Source of the DNA: Verrucomicrobiota bacterium
GTDB taxonomy: Bacteria; Verrucomicrobiota; Verrucomicrobiia; Opitutales; Opitutaceae
Reading direction: 5' to 3'
Length of the DNA stretch: 39,665 nucleotides
Assembly: GCA_023446865.1 (NCBI GenBank)
Contig: JAEXPL010000225.1
Coordinates: 1 to 39,665, forward strand
A program made the translations under genes and the position numbers. How positions within the stretch are numbered: position 1 is the stretch's first letter; the number at the start of each line of letters is the position of its first letter. Below, in pieces: positions 1 through 7,988 of the stretch. Below the pieces are notes generated by a model that saw only the letters and a program-made list of their open reading frames with translations, was not told where the DNA came from and made no database searches.

Positions 1-1230
1 TGGCAGAGCTGGGCCGGGCTCTCGTATCCGGAGCTGCTCCGCGAGTTCTTCACCCTTTTCGCCACCGACATCCCGGCCGCCGACCTCGCGCGCATGGCCG
101 CCGCCGCGTACACGAAGTTCGACCACGCCGAGATCGCGCCCCTGCGTCAACTCGACGAGCGAACCTTCGTCCTCGAGCTCTTCCACGGTCCCACGCTCGC
201 CTTCAAGGACTTCGCCCTCCAGTTCCTCGGCCACCTCTACGAGCACCAGTGCGTGACCCGCAACCAGTCGCTCACCGTGCTCGGCGCCACCTCCGGCGAC
301 ACCGGCGCCGCCGCGATCCACGGCCTGCTCGGCCGGGCCCGCGCCAAGATCTTCGTTCTGTATCCGGACGGCCGAGTCTCGCCGCTGCAGGAGCGCCAGA
401 TGGCCTGCACCGGGGCGGACAACGTCTTCGCCCTCGCCGTCGACGGCACGTTCGACGACGCCCAGGCCGCGCTGAAGACGATCTTCGAGGACCAGGATTT
501 CCGCGTCCACCACCGCCTGAGCGCGGTCAACTCGATCAATCTCGCCCGGGTGCTCGCGCAGTGCGTGTACTACCTGTGGGCGTGGCTGCGCCTGCCGGCC
601 GCGGCGCGCGAGCGGGCCGAGTTCATCGTGCCCACGGGCAACTTCGGCAACGTCCTCGCCGGCTGGCTCGTGCAGAAGATGGGCGTGCCGTTCTCGACCT
701 TCCGCGTCGCCACCAACCAGAACGACATCCTCTACCGGCTCTTCACCACCGGCGACTACTCGGTGGCCGACGTGCATCCGAGCCATGCGCCGTCGATGGA
801 CATCCAGGTTTCGTCGAACTTCGAGCGCTTCCTCTACTTCGCCGAGAACCGCGACCCGGCCCGCGTGCGCGCCGTGATGGCGGAGTTCAAGCGGACCGGC
901 CGCTACCAGTTCGCGAACTTCAACCGCGACAGCTTCACCACCTCGCGCGCAAGCGACGCCGAGATCGCCGAGATCATCCGCTCCGTGAACCAGCGTTTCG
1001 GTTACGTCGTCGACCCGCACACCGCGTGCGGCTTCAAGGACCTGCCGAAGGACCGGCCGGCCGTGGTGCTCTCGACCGCGCACCCGGCGAAGTTCCCCGA
1101 TGTGATCACGCAGGCGATCGGCCGCGAGGTCACGCACCCGCGTCTGGAGGCGCTGAAGTCGAAGCCGCTCATCAAGCACCGTATCCCCGCCACCGTCGCC
1201 GCCGTACGCAGCTTCATCGAGGCGCATTGA
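1..1230 (+). CDS. thrC: Threonine synthase, 5' end outside window
   Basis: Threonine synthase converts O-phosphohomoserine to threonine with pyridoxal phosphate in the cytosol. The frame is open from base 1, so the N-terminus lies outside the window; 409 residues and the stop are visible. The ATG at 94 is internal, because the residues before it (WAGLSYPELLREFF) already fit the family. The PLP lysine sits in HGPTLAFKDFALQF (visible residue about 69). The SGDTGAAAIHG loop, PTGNFGNVLAG and the C-terminal ST.HPAKFPD segment are all present. No premature stop or frameshift is seen. A 6-bp GC hairpin without a U-tract lies 42 bp downstream (1273-1288). Confidence 0.95.
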   Translation, partial: WQSWAGLSYPELLREFFTLFATDIPAADLARMAAAAYTKFDHAEIAPLRQLDERTFVLELFHGPTLAFKDFALQFLGHLYEHQCVTRNQSLTVLGATSGDTGAAAIHGLLGRARAKIFVLYPDGRVSPLQERQMACTGADNVFALAVDGTFDDAQAALKTIFEDQDFRVHHRLSAVNSINLARVLAQCVYYLWAWLRLPAAARERAEFIVPTGNFGNVLAGWLVQKMGVPFSTFRVATNQNDILYRLFTTGDYSVADVHPSHAPSMDIQVSSNFERFLYFAENRDPARVRAVMAEFKRTGRYQFANFNRDSFTTSRASDAEIAEIIRSVNQRFGYVVDPHTACGFKDLPKDRPAVVLSTAHPAKFPDVITQAIGREVTHPRLEALKSKPLIKHRIPATVAAVRSFIEAH

Positions 1231-1417
1231 GAGCCGGCATTTGGTTTTCCCGACCGCGCTTACATCGCGCACCCGCCGATTCCGGCGGAGATACGGATTC
1301 TGTCAGCCGTGAGGCTTGAAGTTGGGACAAGGGTTTGATCCCGACACGCGTCGGTTTCCTCCGTAGCTGTCGGCGTTTCATCTTGTAGGTGAATCAGCAT
1401 ACGACCTAGATCGTTGC

Positions 1418-1891
1418 ATGCGTTTTCTCCAAGACCTCCGTCTTCGTTTTCTGATCGCTGGCGCTGTTCTGGTCGGACTGGTTGGTTGTCAGAATTCGAC
1501 CTCCAATCCGCTTGGCATCAGCTATTCGGTGGAATCGACCAAGATCACCGAGACGCACTACTCGATCCAGGTCAGCGGGGCTGCGGTGGTGAACGCCGAG
1601 GGCATCCGGAACGTCTTCCACAAGGAGGCCCGCAAGCTCGCTGGCGATCACGACTACAAGTATCGGCTCAGCATCGAGTCCTACACCTATTCATCGTCAG
1701 GCGGGTTCATGGCCGGTGGTATCTGGATTCCGCAGACCTATCAGCACAACGGACTGCGCGGTAGCGGCTACATCTTCGTTCTCGAAACCAACGGCGGAGC
1801 CGCCATCGACATGGATGCTGTGTCGACCGAAGCAGCTGTACCGGCACAGCCGGCGCCCGTCATTCCGCCGCAGGCCTCCGTGGCCCCATGA
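1418..1891 (+). CDS. Small lipoprotein, unknown function (possibly CC0125/CC1285-like)
   Basis: This 157-aa protein has a lipoprotein signal peptide: R2 and R8/R10, a hydrophobic stretch and a lipobox LVGC with the modified cysteine at residue 24. The mature part (YSVESTKITETHYSIQVSG, then an Ala/Glu-rich helix) loosely resembles CC0125/CC1285-type lipoproteins, but I cannot confirm that. The C-terminus is an Ala/Pro/Val-rich tail. Its stop overlaps the start of the next lipoprotein gene by 4 bp (ATGA), so the two are probably co-translated. No Shine-Dalgarno is seen before the ATG. It probably faces the periplasm from one of the two membranes. Confidence 0.7.
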   Translation: MRFLQDLRLRFLIAGAVLVGLVGCQNSTSNPLGISYSVESTKITETHYSIQVSGAAVVNAEGIRNVFHKEARKLAGDHDYKYRLSIESYTYSSSGGFMAGGIWIPQTYQHNGLRGSGYIFVLETNGGAAIDMDAVSTEAAVPAQPAPVIPPQASVAP

Positions 1892-2469
1892 CGCGCGGTG
1901 GAGCAATCGCCCTTGCGGGTGTGTTGTCACTCATGGTCACCGGTTGCCAAACCGGTTCCAATGGGGGCCCCAAAACGATCTCGGGTCCGCCGTATCGGCA
2001 GAACCTCGAAGAGAAATATGTGCCGATCTCCATTCGCCTGAACGGCGGGGCTCGCGGCGACTTGGCTGACCTGTTTCTGGCGGAACTGCGTGCGACCGCA
2101 ATGTTCACCGACGTCGGGGACCATCGGTCCGACACCCCCGTGGTTCTGGAGGTGCTCTTCATGAAAACAGAGAAGGACAGCTCCACGGCCACGGGAGTGG
2201 CCAAAGGGGTCGTGAGTGGGGCGAGCCTCGGGGTAATTCCGATGCGCTACGAACACGCCTACGCCTTGTCGGTGTCCGTCGTGGTGCGAGGAAGTGAGAT
2301 CAGACACTACCAGTTCGCACGCGAAGCGAGCTCGACACTCTTCCTCCTTTCCGATCCTCAGGCCAAAGAGCGCGAGGTTTGCCGGGCGCTCATCGCCGCG
2401 CTGTTGGCCGCGATGCAGGCCGACGAACTTTTCGAAAAGAGAGTGCCCGCGCTGCTCGAGGCGAGGTAA
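1888..2469 (+). CDS. Lipoprotein, unknown function
   Basis: This 193-aa protein has a signal peptide with lipobox VTGC (Cys20). I do not recognise the family. The mature domain has alternating hydrophobic strands (YVPISIRLNG; TPVVLEVLFMKTE; YALSVSVVVRGSE), a Gly/Ala/Val-rich segment around GVAKGVVSGASLGVIP that could sit in or on a membrane, and a final amphipathic helix ending ALLEAR. The ATG lies in the 4-bp ATGA overlap with the preceding lipoprotein gene, which supports translational coupling and a shared envelope task. Nothing in the sequence names the substrate or partner. Confidence 0.7.
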   Translation: MTRGGAIALAGVLSLMVTGCQTGSNGGPKTISGPPYRQNLEEKYVPISIRLNGGARGDLADLFLAELRATAMFTDVGDHRSDTPVVLEVLFMKTEKDSSTATGVAKGVVSGASLGVIPMRYEHAYALSVSVVVRGSEIRHYQFAREASSTLFLLSDPQAKEREVCRALIAALLAAMQADELFEKRVPALLEAR

Positions 2470-2481
2470 CATTGCGTCCGA

Positions 2482-2619
2482 TCGGAGTTTGTCCGCGCTG
2501 ACGCGTTGAAACCGATTCGGATCGCCGAACATCTGGTTCTGCTGCGCGATGTCGGCTTCGCCACCACCGAGGTCCTCTGGCGTGCCCACCCGCAGGCTGG
2601 ATTCTACGCGGTGAAATAG
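2482..2619 (+). pseudogene. C-terminal remnant of a class I SAM-dependent methyltransferase
   Basis: An open frame without a usable ATG runs to TAG at 2617-2619. Its last 40 or so residues (IAEHLVLLRDVGFATTEVLW, then RAHPQAGFYAVK) match my memory of how many small SAM-dependent methyltransferases end (EEHLALLREAGF..VEVLW...QAGFYA.K). Only this C-terminal piece remains; the SAM-binding core is absent because the lipoprotein gene ends at 2469. I read it as a gene scrap left by a deletion. The family assignment is from memory and needs a search. Confidence 0.5.
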
Positions 2620-2654
2620 AAACCGCGGGACCGCTCTGTGGCAGTCCCGCGGCT
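2612..2654 (-). terminator. Intrinsic terminator of the GYF-domain gene
   Basis: A perfect 9-bp stem (CCGCGGGAC at 2623-2631 with GTCCCGCGG at 2644-2652, 12-nt loop) lies 20 bp beyond the stop of the minus-strand gene. On the minus strand the stem is followed by TTTCTATTTC, a reasonable U-rich tract. Confidence 0.7.
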
Positions 2655-2673
2655 TCCGGAGCTTGCGGCGCGA

Positions 2674-3711
2674 TCAGAGGGTAGTCAGGGCGATCGGAGT
2701 GCTCCCGGTAGCCTTCTCCGGTGTCGGATCGCTGAAGAGTTTCTCGTAACCATAACACATGGCAGCGGTGCCGAGCGGCAGGGTGAAGAAGTAACCGATA
2801 AAGCAGGCGAACACGCCCACGACGGTCACCAAGCCGACGACAAATAGAAAGGCGAAGCTCCGCCACCAATGTTTGCGGATAACCGCCCGGCTGAGCTTCA
2901 TCGCGTCCCAGAACTCGAGCCGCTTGTCCATGATCAGCGGCAGCGTGAACGCCCAGCAGACCGAAAGATAGACGAGCGGCACGAGCATCGCGATCGTCCC
3001 CACGGTGATCAGCGCGATCGCCGCCGGCATCGCCGTGTGCTGACTGACCATGATTCCGCCCGCGACGCCGAGCGCGATGCCCGGCAATGCGGTGCCGATA
3101 GCGAGCACCGCCACCAGCAGTCCGCCGAGAAAGAGCTGGCCGAACTGGTAGCGAAGACCGTCGAAGATGTTGCCAACTTCCGCCTGTTGCCCGCGCACGC
3201 AGCGGAGCATGAACGCATAGAGTCCACCCTGTAACGCCGGCCCGACCACAAGGCTCGCCAACGCAACCAGCAGCCCGAGGATCGGGATCTGCGCGAACAG
3301 CGAGATGCCGATCTGGACTGCGATCCAGACCGCGACACCGCCGATCACCATTCCCATCTTCGGACCGGTCACCAGCGCCCAAGCCTGACTGATCGCGTCT
3401 CCGAGTCCGAGCGTCACGTCACGCGCGGCGACATCAGGTGGCAGCGGCGTGGGGCCAGGATCGCCTGCGGCGGTGGCGCCAAGTACTGGAGACCCCGACG
3501 GCATCGGCGGCGGAGGCGGTGCGAGGGGCGGCGGCGAAGCCTGCAGGCTGGCTGCGAACTCCTGCAACTGGCCGAGCGTGGTCCACTCGGTGGCTCCTTC
3601 GGGAAGGACGCGGGTGTTGCCGTCGGCGCGACGGTCGCGGATCCATTGCTGAATCGTCTCGAGGGCAACTGGGCCGTATTCGCGGCCATCGGCTCCGATG
3701 ATTTTGTACAT
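2674..3711 (-). CDS. GYF_2 (DUF4339) domain integral membrane protein
   Basis: This 345-aa protein begins MYKIIGADGREYGPV, the start of a GYF_2/DUF4339 domain (residues 1-50, with the W...R.DG..W pattern), usually a protein-interaction module. A Pro-rich linker follows (about 60-95). The rest is a multi-pass membrane domain with roughly six hydrophobic segments (MGMVIGGVAVWIAVQIG; ILGLLVALASLVVGPALQGG; FLGGLLVAVLAIGTALPG; AIALITVGTIAMLVPLVYL; FAFLFVVGLVTVVGVFACFIG). The frame stays open upstream to 4383, but homology starts at this ATG and the upstream part lies antisense to the DUF2293 gene. The role is unknown. It diverges from the DUF2293 gene. Confidence 0.8.
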   Translation of the reverse strand: MYKIIGADGREYGPVALETIQQWIRDRRADGNTRVLPEGATEWTTLGQLQEFAASLQASPPPLAPPPPPMPSGSPVLGATAAGDPGPTPLPPDVAARDVTLGLGDAISQAWALVTGPKMGMVIGGVAVWIAVQIGISLFAQIPILGLLVALASLVVGPALQGGLYAFMLRCVRGQQAEVGNIFDGLRYQFGQLFLGGLLVAVLAIGTALPGIALGVAGGIMVSQHTAMPAAIALITVGTIAMLVPLVYLSVCWAFTLPLIMDKRLEFWDAMKLSRAVIRKHWWRSFAFLFVVGLVTVVGVFACFIGYFFTLPLGTAAMCYGYEKLFSDPTPEKATGSTPIALTTL

Positions 3712-3870
3712 GGTGAGCAGCGTGTGGTGTTTCGCGTCGGTCCGCCATCCGGCCGGGCCGGCGAGCGGGTTCAGGGTGCCGCGATGCTGGCGCCAGCCAC
3801 CGGAGACGCCAACGAAGAAGTGCAACGCAGGCTTGAGCCGACGCCTCCCGTGCCGAATCTCGCGTTCCGC

Positions 3871-4548
3871 ATGCCGACCGAAACCCGCGAAGTCCGCCCC
3901 TTCTCCACGCCGCGCCGTGTCCTCGGCGCCGATGGTCGCGTGCTCACGGTGCCCGACGACTGGGCGCTGCTCCCGCCCGGCGACGCCGCGCTCAGCCGCC
4001 GCATCAAGGCCGACGGTCCCTCGTGGACCGTGATCGAGCTCAAGGGCAACAAGCGCTTTTCCCGTGGCATCTGGGCTCCGGCGGCGCGCATCGAGGCATT
4101 GCGCGCCGAGCTGCTCGTCGAGCGCATGGATCCGGCGTACACGCGGAAGTTGGAGGCCGGCCGGGCACGCCGCGCCGTCGAGCAGGCCGAGTACGTGGAG
4201 GACTTCCGCGGTGCGGTGCTCGCGTTTCTTGCGTTCCATGCGGTGTACCGCGAGGTCGCGGAGCGGATGGCGACGTTGATCACCACCCACGCCACGCCGG
4301 TCGGCAGCGGCACGGTGGCGCGCACCGAGCGCATCCCGATCGAGGAGCGCGTCGAGGCCGCCACCATCGCGTGGATGCGCCACCAGACGACCGGCTACGA
4401 CAACATGGTCATCCCCCGAGTGAAAGGGCAGCGCCGCGAGGTGCGCCGGATGCTGGCCCAGCGCTCGGTGCAGCTGCTCGCCCGCTACCGCCGTGGCGAG
4501 CCGGTCGCCCCGGCCACGTGCCCGCTCTGGCGCGCGGTGGTGGGCTGA
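3871..4548 (+). CDS. DUF2293 domain-containing protein
   Basis: This 225-aa protein has a C-terminal segment (AATIAWMRHQTTGYDNMVIPR..GQRREVRRMLAQRSVQLLARYR) with the look of DUF2293: a short helical domain with a W.RH..T.YD core and basic residues. The N-terminal half (RVLTVPDDWALLPPGDAALSRRIKADGPSWTVIELKGNKRFSRGIWAP) fits the extended form seen in many bacteria. I chose the ATG at 3871 because the protein reads naturally from MPTETREVRPF. An in-frame ATG at 3784 would add 29 residues; neither has a clear Shine-Dalgarno. Function is unknown. It diverges from the GYF-domain gene. Confidence 0.75.
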   Translation: MPTETREVRPFSTPRRVLGADGRVLTVPDDWALLPPGDAALSRRIKADGPSWTVIELKGNKRFSRGIWAPAARIEALRAELLVERMDPAYTRKLEAGRARRAVEQAEYVEDFRGAVLAFLAFHAVYREVAERMATLITTHATPVGSGTVARTERIPIEERVEAATIAWMRHQTTGYDNMVIPRVKGQRREVRRMLAQRSVQLLARYRRGEPVAPATCPLWRAVVG

Positions 4549-4598
4549 GCGCCTGCGTCGCTAGCAACGAGGCTGATTGAGGGCGCGTCCGCGGCGGT

Positions 4599-4625
4599 GC
4601 CTTTGCCCCGAAACAAAGGCTTTCC
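4599..4625 (+). terminator. Possible weak terminator after the DUF2293 gene
   Basis: GCCTTTG (4599-4605) pairs with CAAAGGC (4614-4620) over an 8-nt loop, followed by TTTCC. The stem is short and the U-run brief. The 60 bases that follow, up to the fabZ start, are a C/T-rich quasi-repeat built on GCCTTT/GCCCTT units. Confidence 0.35.
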
Positions 4626-4685
4626 GACGGGGCGGTTCGTTCTCTAGCCTTTGGCCTTTCGCCTCTCGCCCTTCGCCACTCCGCC

Positions 4686-5132
4686 ATGTCCGACTCCGTC
4701 ACCGCTCTCATCCCGCACCGCCCGCCGTTTCTCTTCGTCGACGAAATCGTTTCGGAGACGGCCGAGACGCTGGTGGCCAAGCGCACCTTTCGCGCCGACG
4801 AGGATTTCTACCGCGGCCACTACCCGGGGCAGCCGATCACGCCGGGCGTGCTGCTATGCGAGGCCGTTTTCCAGACCGGTGCGATCCTGATGGCGAAACG
4901 GGCCCAGGCCGCCGGGGCAGGGGAGCAGGGCGGGGTGCCGTTGCTGGCGCGGGTGAGCGATGTGAAGTTCCGCAACCCGGTCTTCCCGGGCGACACGATC
5001 GAGATCACCGCGAAGATCAAGGAGACCGTGGGCGGGTTCACGATGATGGGCGGCAGCATCACCAGTGGTGGCAAACGCGTGCTCAGCGTCGACTTTGCCG
5101 TCGCGTGGAAGACACCCGGAGGCGCGGCATGA
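4686..5132 (+). CDS. fabZ: 3-hydroxyacyl-ACP dehydratase, FabZ-like hotdog protein
   Basis: This 148-aa hotdog-fold dehydratase is expected to remove water from 3-hydroxyacyl-ACP in fatty-acid elongation. It opens with LIPHRPPFLFVDEI, the FabZ signature. The catalytic His is in FYRGHYPGQPITPGVL and the catalytic acid in LCEAVFQTGAI. The ARVSDVKFRNPVFPGDTIEI strand pair is also typical. Length is normal for FabZ. It overlaps fabI by 4 bp (ATGA). Since oleA and oleB follow, it may serve a dedicated acyl-chain pathway rather than be the genome's main fabZ; I cannot tell from this window. The ATG follows a C/T-rich leader with no Shine-Dalgarno. Confidence 0.88.
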   Translation: MSDSVTALIPHRPPFLFVDEIVSETAETLVAKRTFRADEDFYRGHYPGQPITPGVLLCEAVFQTGAILMAKRAQAAGAGEQGGVPLLARVSDVKFRNPVFPGDTIEITAKIKETVGGFTMMGGSITSGGKRVLSVDFAVAWKTPGGAA

Positions 5133-5941
5133 GTTTCCTGGGACTTTCCGGCAAGACGGTGCTCGTCGCTGGCGTGGCCAACCGTAAGAGCGTGGCCTGG
5201 CACGTCGTGAAGTCGCTCGAGGCCGAGGGCGCGAAGGTGCTCCTGAGCGTGCATTCGGAGAAACGCCGCGTCGAGGTGCAGAAGCTGGCGCCGCAGTTGC
5301 CGGTGTTCGTGTGCGATCTCGAGCGCGAGGGCGCGTGCGACGCGTTGGCGGCGGAGGTCGGGCCGCAGTTCGGGCCGATCCACGGCATCGTGCACTCGGT
5401 CGCGTTCGCCAACTACGCGGAGGGCTTCAAACCCTTCCACGAGACCAAGCGCGCGGATTTCCTGCAGGCGACGACGATCTCGGCCTTCTCGCTCGTCGAG
5501 CTGGCGCGGGCGTTCAAGCCGACCCTCGCGCCCGACGCCTCGGTCGTGGCGATGGGCATCTCCTCGCTGCTCGTGACGGCGGAAAACTACGGCTACATGT
5601 CGCCGATCAAGGCCGCGCTCGACGGCATCGTGCGCAACCTCGCCAAGTCGTTCAGTGCCGACACCGCCGTGCGCTTCAACGCCGTGGGCGCCGGCCCGCT
5701 CAAGACCGCGAGCAGCTCGGGGATCCCCGGTTATGTCGAGAGCTACCTCTACGCCGAGAAGCTGACCTTCCGCCGCCGGAATCTGGAGACACAGGAGGTG
5801 GCCAACGCCGCGCTCTTCCTGCTCAGCCCGCGCTCCAGCGGGATCAACGGCACGACGATGGTCGTCGATGCCGGTCTCGGCCTGAACTACTTCGACAAGG
5901 ATGTCATCCGGCTCGCCATGCGCCCGGAGACGAAAGCCTGA
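5129..5941 (+). CDS. fabI: Enoyl-ACP reductase (NADH) FabI-type
   Basis: This 270-aa short-chain dehydrogenase reduces trans-2-enoyl-ACP, the last step of each fatty-acid elongation round. The N-terminus (GLSGKTVLVAGVANRKSVAW) is the FabI-type nucleotide-binding loop. The active site is Tyr-x6-Lys in NYGYMSPIKAALDG. The substrate loop VGAGPLKTASSSGIPGY and the C-terminal GINGTTMVVDAGLGLNYF are also FabI features. The start is the ATG in a 4-bp overlap with fabZ, preceded by GGAGG at 5117-5121. It sits between the dehydratase and an OleA-like condensing enzyme. It may be the housekeeping FabI or a pathway copy. Confidence 0.92.
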   Translation: MSFLGLSGKTVLVAGVANRKSVAWHVVKSLEAEGAKVLLSVHSEKRRVEVQKLAPQLPVFVCDLEREGACDALAAEVGPQFGPIHGIVHSVAFANYAEGFKPFHETKRADFLQATTISAFSLVELARAFKPTLAPDASVVAMGISSLLVTAENYGYMSPIKAALDGIVRNLAKSFSADTAVRFNAVGAGPLKTASSSGIPGYVESYLYAEKLTFRRRNLETQEVANAALFLLSPRSSGINGTTMVVDAGLGLNYFDKDVIRLAMRPETKA

Positions 5942-5949
5942 CCGCCGCG

Positions 5950-6984
5950 ATGCGCTTCCAGAACGTCGTCCTCGAATCCCTCGTCGCGGTGCTCCCGCCG
6001 CAGGTGTTGACCACCGCCGCGCTGGAGGAGCGCCTCCGCCCGCTCTACGAGCGCCTGCGGCTGCCGTTCGGCCGGTTGGAGCTCATGACCGGCATCAAGG
6101 AACGCCGTTTCTGGGAGCCGGGCACGAAGCCTTCCGATGCGAGTGCCCGTGCGGTGCGCGCCGTGCTCGCGCAGACGAAGGTGCCGACGGCCGCGCTGGG
6201 CGTGCTGGTCCACGGCGCCGTGTCGCGCGACATGCTGGAGCCGGCCACGGCGGCGTTCGTGCACCGCGCGTCCGGACTGCCGGCCCAGATGCAGGTGCTG
6301 GACGTCTCCAACGCGTGTCTCGGTTTCCTGAATTCCTGCACGCTCATCGCGGGCCTGATCGAGTCGGGCCAGATCCGAGCCGGCATCGTTGCGTGCGGCG
6401 AGAACGGCGGCCCGCTCGTCGAGGAGACGATCCGCCGGCTCTGCACGAGCGACCTCGACCGTCAGCAGATCAAACCGTTCTTCGCCAACCTCACCATCGG
6501 TTCGGGCGCGGTCGCGGCGGTGCTGTGTCACCGCGATCTCGCCCCCGCCGGCGCGCCGCGGTTGGTCGGCGGCGTGGTGCGCGCAGCCAGCGAGCATAGT
6601 GCGCTCTGCATGGGTGACCGGGCCGAAGGCGACGCGCTCGCGATGCAGACCGATTCCGAGCAACTGCTCGTCGCCGGTGTCGAGACGGCGCGGCTCACCT
6701 GGCAGGACCTCGGCCGCGAATTCGGCCTGGCCGAGAAAGACTTCGACCGCTTCGTCTGCCACCAAGTGGGCGTGGCGCACCGACGGAAGCTGTACGAAAC
6801 GCTCGGGCTTGATTCGGTGAAGGACTTCTCGACGTTCGAGACGATGGGCAACACCGGCTCGGTGGCGCTGCCGCTCACGCTCTGCCAAGCGCGCGCGGCC
6901 GGCTTCATCCAGCCCGGACACCGCGTCGGACTGCTGGGCATCGGCAGCGGAATCAACTGCGTGATGCTCGTCCTGGAATGCTGA
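5950..6984 (+). CDS. oleA: OleA-type acyl-CoA condensing enzyme (3-oxoacyl-ACP synthase III family)
   Basis: This 344-aa thiolase-fold enzyme is probably OleA, which joins two fatty acyl chains head to head into a 2-alkyl-3-ketoacid. The Cys-His-Asn triad can be placed at C123 (LDVSNACLGFLNSC), H271 (FVCHQVGVAHRRK) and N301 (MGNTGSVALP). The segment SRDMLEPATAAFVHRASG carries Glu97 where OleA has the glutamate proposed as catalytic base; ordinary FabH lacks it. OleA over FabH is further supported by oleB directly behind. It starts 8 bp after fabI. The alternative reading is a divergent FabH. Confidence 0.85.
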   Translation: MRFQNVVLESLVAVLPPQVLTTAALEERLRPLYERLRLPFGRLELMTGIKERRFWEPGTKPSDASARAVRAVLAQTKVPTAALGVLVHGAVSRDMLEPATAAFVHRASGLPAQMQVLDVSNACLGFLNSCTLIAGLIESGQIRAGIVACGENGGPLVEETIRRLCTSDLDRQQIKPFFANLTIGSGAVAAVLCHRDLAPAGAPRLVGGVVRAASEHSALCMGDRAEGDALAMQTDSEQLLVAGVETARLTWQDLGREFGLAEKDFDRFVCHQVGVAHRRKLYETLGLDSVKDFSTFETMGNTGSVALPLTLCQARAAGFIQPGHRVGLLGIGSGINCVMLVLEC

Positions 6985-7853
6985 ACATGGAAAACTGGCG
7001 CCAAGAGTATCCCTTTGAATCGCGGTTCTTCGACGTCGGCGACGGCGTGCGGATGCACTACCTCGACGAGGGTCCGGACTCCGACGAGGCCGTGCTCATG
7101 CTGCACGGCAACCCGACGTGGTCGTTCTATTACCGCAATGTCGTGCAGGCGCTGCGCGGCCGGATGCGCTGCGTCGTGCCGGACCACATCGGCATGGGCC
7201 TTTCCGACAAACCGCCGAGCTACCCGTACCAGCTCGCGCGCCGCATCGGCGACATCCAGAAGCTCCTCGCGCACCTGCGGCTGAAGCGCGTTCACCTCAT
7301 CGTGCACGACTGGGGTGGCGCGATCGGCATGGGTGTGGCGACGCGCGCGGCCGACCAGACCGGCCGCATCGTAATCCTCAACACCGCCGCCTTTCCCGAC
7401 GAGCGCATCCCCGGTCGGATCTCCGTCTGCCGCTGGCCGGTGATCGGTTCGCTGCTCGTGCGCGGCTTCAACGGTTTCGCCGGCCCGGCGGTGACGATGG
7501 CGGTGACCAAACCGCTCTCGCCGGCAGTGCGAGCCGGCTACCTCGCGCCGTACAATTCCTGGGCAAACCGCGTGGCGGTGCACCACTTCGTGCGCGACAT
7601 CCCGATGGAGCCGGAGCACCCAAGCCGCGCAATCCTGCAGCAGATCGGCACCGATCTGGCGTGGCTGAAGGCGAAGCCGATCCTAATCGGGTGGGGCGGG
7701 AAGGATTTCTGTTTCAACGACCACTTCTTTGAGCGGTGGAAGCAGGCTCTCCCGCACGCCGAGACCGAGCACTATCCCGACGCGGGCCACTATGTCCTCG
7801 AAGACGCGCGCGAGTTGCTCATTCCGCGGATCGCGGAGTTCCTCGGGCGGTAG
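6978..7853 (+). CDS. oleB: OleB-type alpha/beta hydrolase (putative beta-lactone decarboxylase)
   Basis: This is a haloalkane-dehalogenase-like alpha/beta hydrolase. OleB converts the beta-lactone made by OleA, D and C to an olefin. Motifs: oxyanion loop HGNPTWSFYYRN, nucleophile Asp in VHDWGGAIG (about D108), acid near GGKDFCFNDHF and base His in DAGHYVLEDA (about H268). The start is either ATG 6978 (7-bp overlap with oleA) or ATG 6987 (MENWRQEYPF), which matches the family start better. Coupling to oleA is strong evidence for the Ole assignment. No oleC or oleD follows; the next gene is malQ in the opposite direction. Confidence 0.82.
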   Translation: MLNMENWRQEYPFESRFFDVGDGVRMHYLDEGPDSDEAVLMLHGNPTWSFYYRNVVQALRGRMRCVVPDHIGMGLSDKPPSYPYQLARRIGDIQKLLAHLRLKRVHLIVHDWGGAIGMGVATRAADQTGRIVILNTAAFPDERIPGRISVCRWPVIGSLLVRGFNGFAGPAVTMAVTKPLSPAVRAGYLAPYNSWANRVAVHHFVRDIPMEPEHPSRAILQQIGTDLAWLKAKPILIGWGGKDFCFNDHFFERWKQALPHAETEHYPDAGHYVLEDARELLIPRIAEFLGR

Positions 7854-7881
7854 CGCGGCCGATTGGGAACGCCGATGGTAG

Positions 7882-7905
7882 CCAAACGCTCAGGTGAGCG
7901 TTTGG
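7882..7905. terminator. Hairpin between convergent oleB and malQ
   Basis: A perfect 10-bp stem (CCAAACGCTC with GAGCGTTTGG, 4-nt loop AGGT) lies in the 135-bp gap between two convergent genes. It could stop transcription from either side, though neither side has a U-tract. A second, smaller palindrome (GGCCTGACGGCC, 7939-7950) follows. Both may be intergenic repeat hairpins. Confidence 0.4.
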
Positions 7906-7988
7906 GCGTGCGCGCGGGTTCAAGCATCCGGAATCGAAGGCCTGACGGCCCCGCTACGTCGGAATAGGCGGCGCGCTGTCCGCGCGGC

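Noticed and set aside
2674..4383. A 569-codon minus-strand frame as one large gene
   Set aside because: Only the part from ATG 3711 reads as a protein (GYF_2 domain onward). The upstream part is antisense to the DUF2293 gene and is Arg/Ala/Gly-rich noise.
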